NCBI GenBank assembly: GCA_900544065.1
Contig: UQTR01000037.1
Location: forward strand, 1-17,254
Length of the DNA: 17,254 nt
From: an uncultured Collinsella sp.
GTDB lineage: Bacteria > Actinomycetota > Coriobacteriia > Coriobacteriales > Coriobacteriaceae
Direction of reading: 5' to 3'
Both the position numbers and the translations under genes were made by a program. This document shows, piece after piece, positions 16,367-17,254 of this stretch. Every line of letters begins with the position of its first letter. Within the stretch, counting starts at the first letter, position 1. Below the pieces are notes generated by a model, which saw nothing but the letters and a program-made list of their open reading frames with translations, did no database searches and was not told where the DNA came from.

Positions 16367-17035
16367 ATGGCAGCAGCTTTTTCCCATGTGATCTTTGATC
16401 TGGACGGCACCATCCTCAACACGCTCGAGGACCTGGCGGCCGCCGGCAACCATACCTGCGAGACGCACGGCTGGCCCACGTTTGCCGTAGACGAGTACCG
16501 CTACAAGGTGGGAAACGGCATGCTCAAGCTGGTTGAACGCTTTATGCCCGCCGAGTACGCGGGAGACAGCCGTATGTTTGAGCAGACGCTTGCCGAGTTT
16601 AGGGCTTACTACGGCGAGCACAAGGAGGACCACACTGCCCCCTATGCCGGCACGATCGAGATGCTCGACCGCCTGCGCGCCGCGGGTGTGCAGCTTGCCG
16701 TGCTCACTAACAAGGACCACGTCTCGGCGGCTCCGCTTATCGAGAAGTATTTTGGTTCCGAGCGCTTTGCGCTGGTACAGGGCCGTGTCGATGCGTTTCC
16801 GCCTAAGCCCGAAGCACCCGTCACGCTGCATGTGATGGAGGAGCTGGGCGCCGATCCGGCAACCACGCTCTATGTGGGCGATTCCAATGTCGATATCCTG
16901 ACCGGTCACAACGCCGGCCTTAAGAGCGCGGGCGTCAGCTGGGGCTTCCGCGGCCGCGCAGAGCTGGAAGCCGCCGGCGCCGACTACGTGGTGGACACCC
17001 AAGCAGAGCTCGCGGCGCTGGTGCTGGGCGAGTAA
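16367..17035 (+). CDS. HAD-superfamily hydrolase, phosphoglycolate-phosphatase-like
   Basis: This 222-residue cytoplasmic phosphatase resembles Gph/PGP. Motif I is FDLDGTILNT with nucleophile D11 and acid D13. Motif II is LTNKD (T114). Motif III is K147 in PPKPEAP. Motif IV is VGDSNVD (D172/D176). A helical cap (about 20-85) follows motif I, as in subfamily I. The start at 16367 has GGGAG six bases upstream; the in-frame ATG five codons earlier overlaps that site and is disfavoured. Substrate specificity cannot be read from sequence; phosphoglycolate, pyrophosphate or sugar phosphates are all possible. It lies 124 bp after hypE. A TATTAT at 16326-16331 could be its own -10. A link to hydrogenase maturation is not shown. 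Confidence 0.92.
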   Translation: MAAAFSHVIFDLDGTILNTLEDLAAAGNHTCETHGWPTFAVDEYRYKVGNGMLKLVERFMPAEYAGDSRMFEQTLAEFRAYYGEHKEDHTAPYAGTIEMLDRLRAAGVQLAVLTNKDHVSAAPLIEKYFGSERFALVQGRVDAFPPKPEAPVTLHVMEELGADPATTLYVGDSNVDILTGHNAGLKSAGVSWGFRGRAELEAAGADYVVDTQAELAALVLGE

Positions 17036-17065
17036 CCGCTCATCCCTTCCACGGGTAGCCAATGT

Positions 17066-17110
17066 GGGACGGGACTCTTTTAGCCGCCCCCTGCACCAAA
17101 GGAGTGTCCC
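17066..17110. repeat. Imperfect inverted repeat downstream of the HAD gene
   Basis: GGGAC (17066-17070) and ACTCTTTT (17074-17081) pair with AAAGGAGT and GTCCC (17098-17110), leaving a GGG bulge and a loop of about 16 bases. It may terminate the HAD gene. Like the 11068-11138 element it has a GGGAC core at one end, so the two may belong to related dispersed palindromic families. Confidence 0.6.
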
Positions 17111-17117
17111 CAACTAC

Positions 17118-17146
17118 CGGCAGAAAAGGAACCTCCCCAAGTGCCG
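17118..17146. repeat. Short inverted repeat CGGCA...TGCCG
   Basis: CGGCA (17118-17122) pairs with TGCCG (17142-17146) around a purine-then-pyrimidine loop containing AGG-AA-CCT. It directly follows the 17066-17110 hairpin, giving a paired-hairpin layout. No coding potential is evident in 17036-17254. Confidence 0.4.
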
Positions 17147-17231
17147 CCCCAATGACCACCATGGCAACGCCGCAGGCAGAGGACGGACAGCGAAAACGCC
17201 CCTAAGCGAGCAAGGTGACGTGAAATGAAAG

Positions 17232-17254
17232 GGCGCTGACCTTCTGGTCGCGCC
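17232..17254 (-). terminator. Probable terminator of a minus-strand gene beyond the window
   Basis: GGCGC and GACC pair with GGTC and GCGCC around the tetraloop TTCT, with one bulged base, giving a 9-bp GC-rich stem that ends exactly at the window edge. On the minus strand it is followed by CCTTTCATTTCA, a U-rich tail. This fits an intrinsic terminator for a gene converging from the right. It could also work on the plus strand, but the tail there is not visible. Confidence 0.55.

Noticed and set aside
11007..16479. Long minus-strand frames opposite hypF, hypD and hypE (11007-12560, 12678-13697, 14008-15249, 15493-16479)
   Set aside because: They lie opposite unmistakable hyp genes, and their translations are Gly/Ala/Arg/His-rich, as expected for complements of GC-rich genes.
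17202..17254. Possible minus-strand C-terminal coding end (RDQKVSALSF...) at the window edge
   Set aside because: The sequence overlaps the terminator-like hairpin at 17232-17254, so a coding role is unlikely; only 16 codons are visible.

Overview
This looks like one end of a contig from a high-GC gut actinobacterium of class Coriobacteriia, most likely Collinsella. That placement is an inference from the GC-rich codon use, the mix of genes and the style of the surface protein; there is no rRNA or other marker in the window. Bases 1-32 are not genomic: they match the Illumina Nextera transposase adapter, so genomic sequence starts at base 33.

Region 1 (33-6744, minus strand) is the 5' 6.7 kb of one giant secreted surface protein, cut off at its C-terminal side by the contig edge. 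It has a signal peptide, a beta-helix-like N-terminal region, Ig-like modules, and three tandem repeat units of about 465 residues. Each unit combines a CxC...CxxC cysteine/histidine module with YDG/MBG-type beta domains. All long plus-strand frames opposite this gene are antisense shadows.

Region 2 (6745-8985) is a divergent intergenic region with two inverted repeats, followed by an overlapping plus-strand pair: a LytTR response regulator and an AgrC-like membrane histidine kinase. No signalling-peptide genes are present. The position suggests, but does not prove, that this pair controls the surface protein.

Region 3 (8986-10230) holds a minus-strand conserved hypothetical protein that may be a degenerate uracil-DNA-glycosylase-like fold. 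It is divergent from thioredoxin trxA, which is followed by a clear intrinsic terminator.

Region 4 (10231-16242) is a nickel and hydrogenase-maturation locus. It contains a His/Met-rich 82-residue protein, the nickel-responsive repressor NikR, a perfect 25-bp inverted repeat, then hypF, hypC, hypD and hypE. HypF and HypE make the cyanide ligands of the [NiFe] site, and HypC and HypD assemble the Fe(CN)2CO unit. The nickel-insertion genes hypA and hypB and the hydrogenase itself are not in the window.

Region 5 (16243-17254) holds a phosphoglycolate-phosphatase-like HAD hydrolase, then about 220 bp of non-coding DNA made of hairpins. One of these is shaped as a terminator for a minus-strand gene beyond the window. 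The clearest novelties are the repeat adhesin with its Cys modules, the His/Met-rich protein coupled to NikR, and the dispersed-looking inverted repeats.
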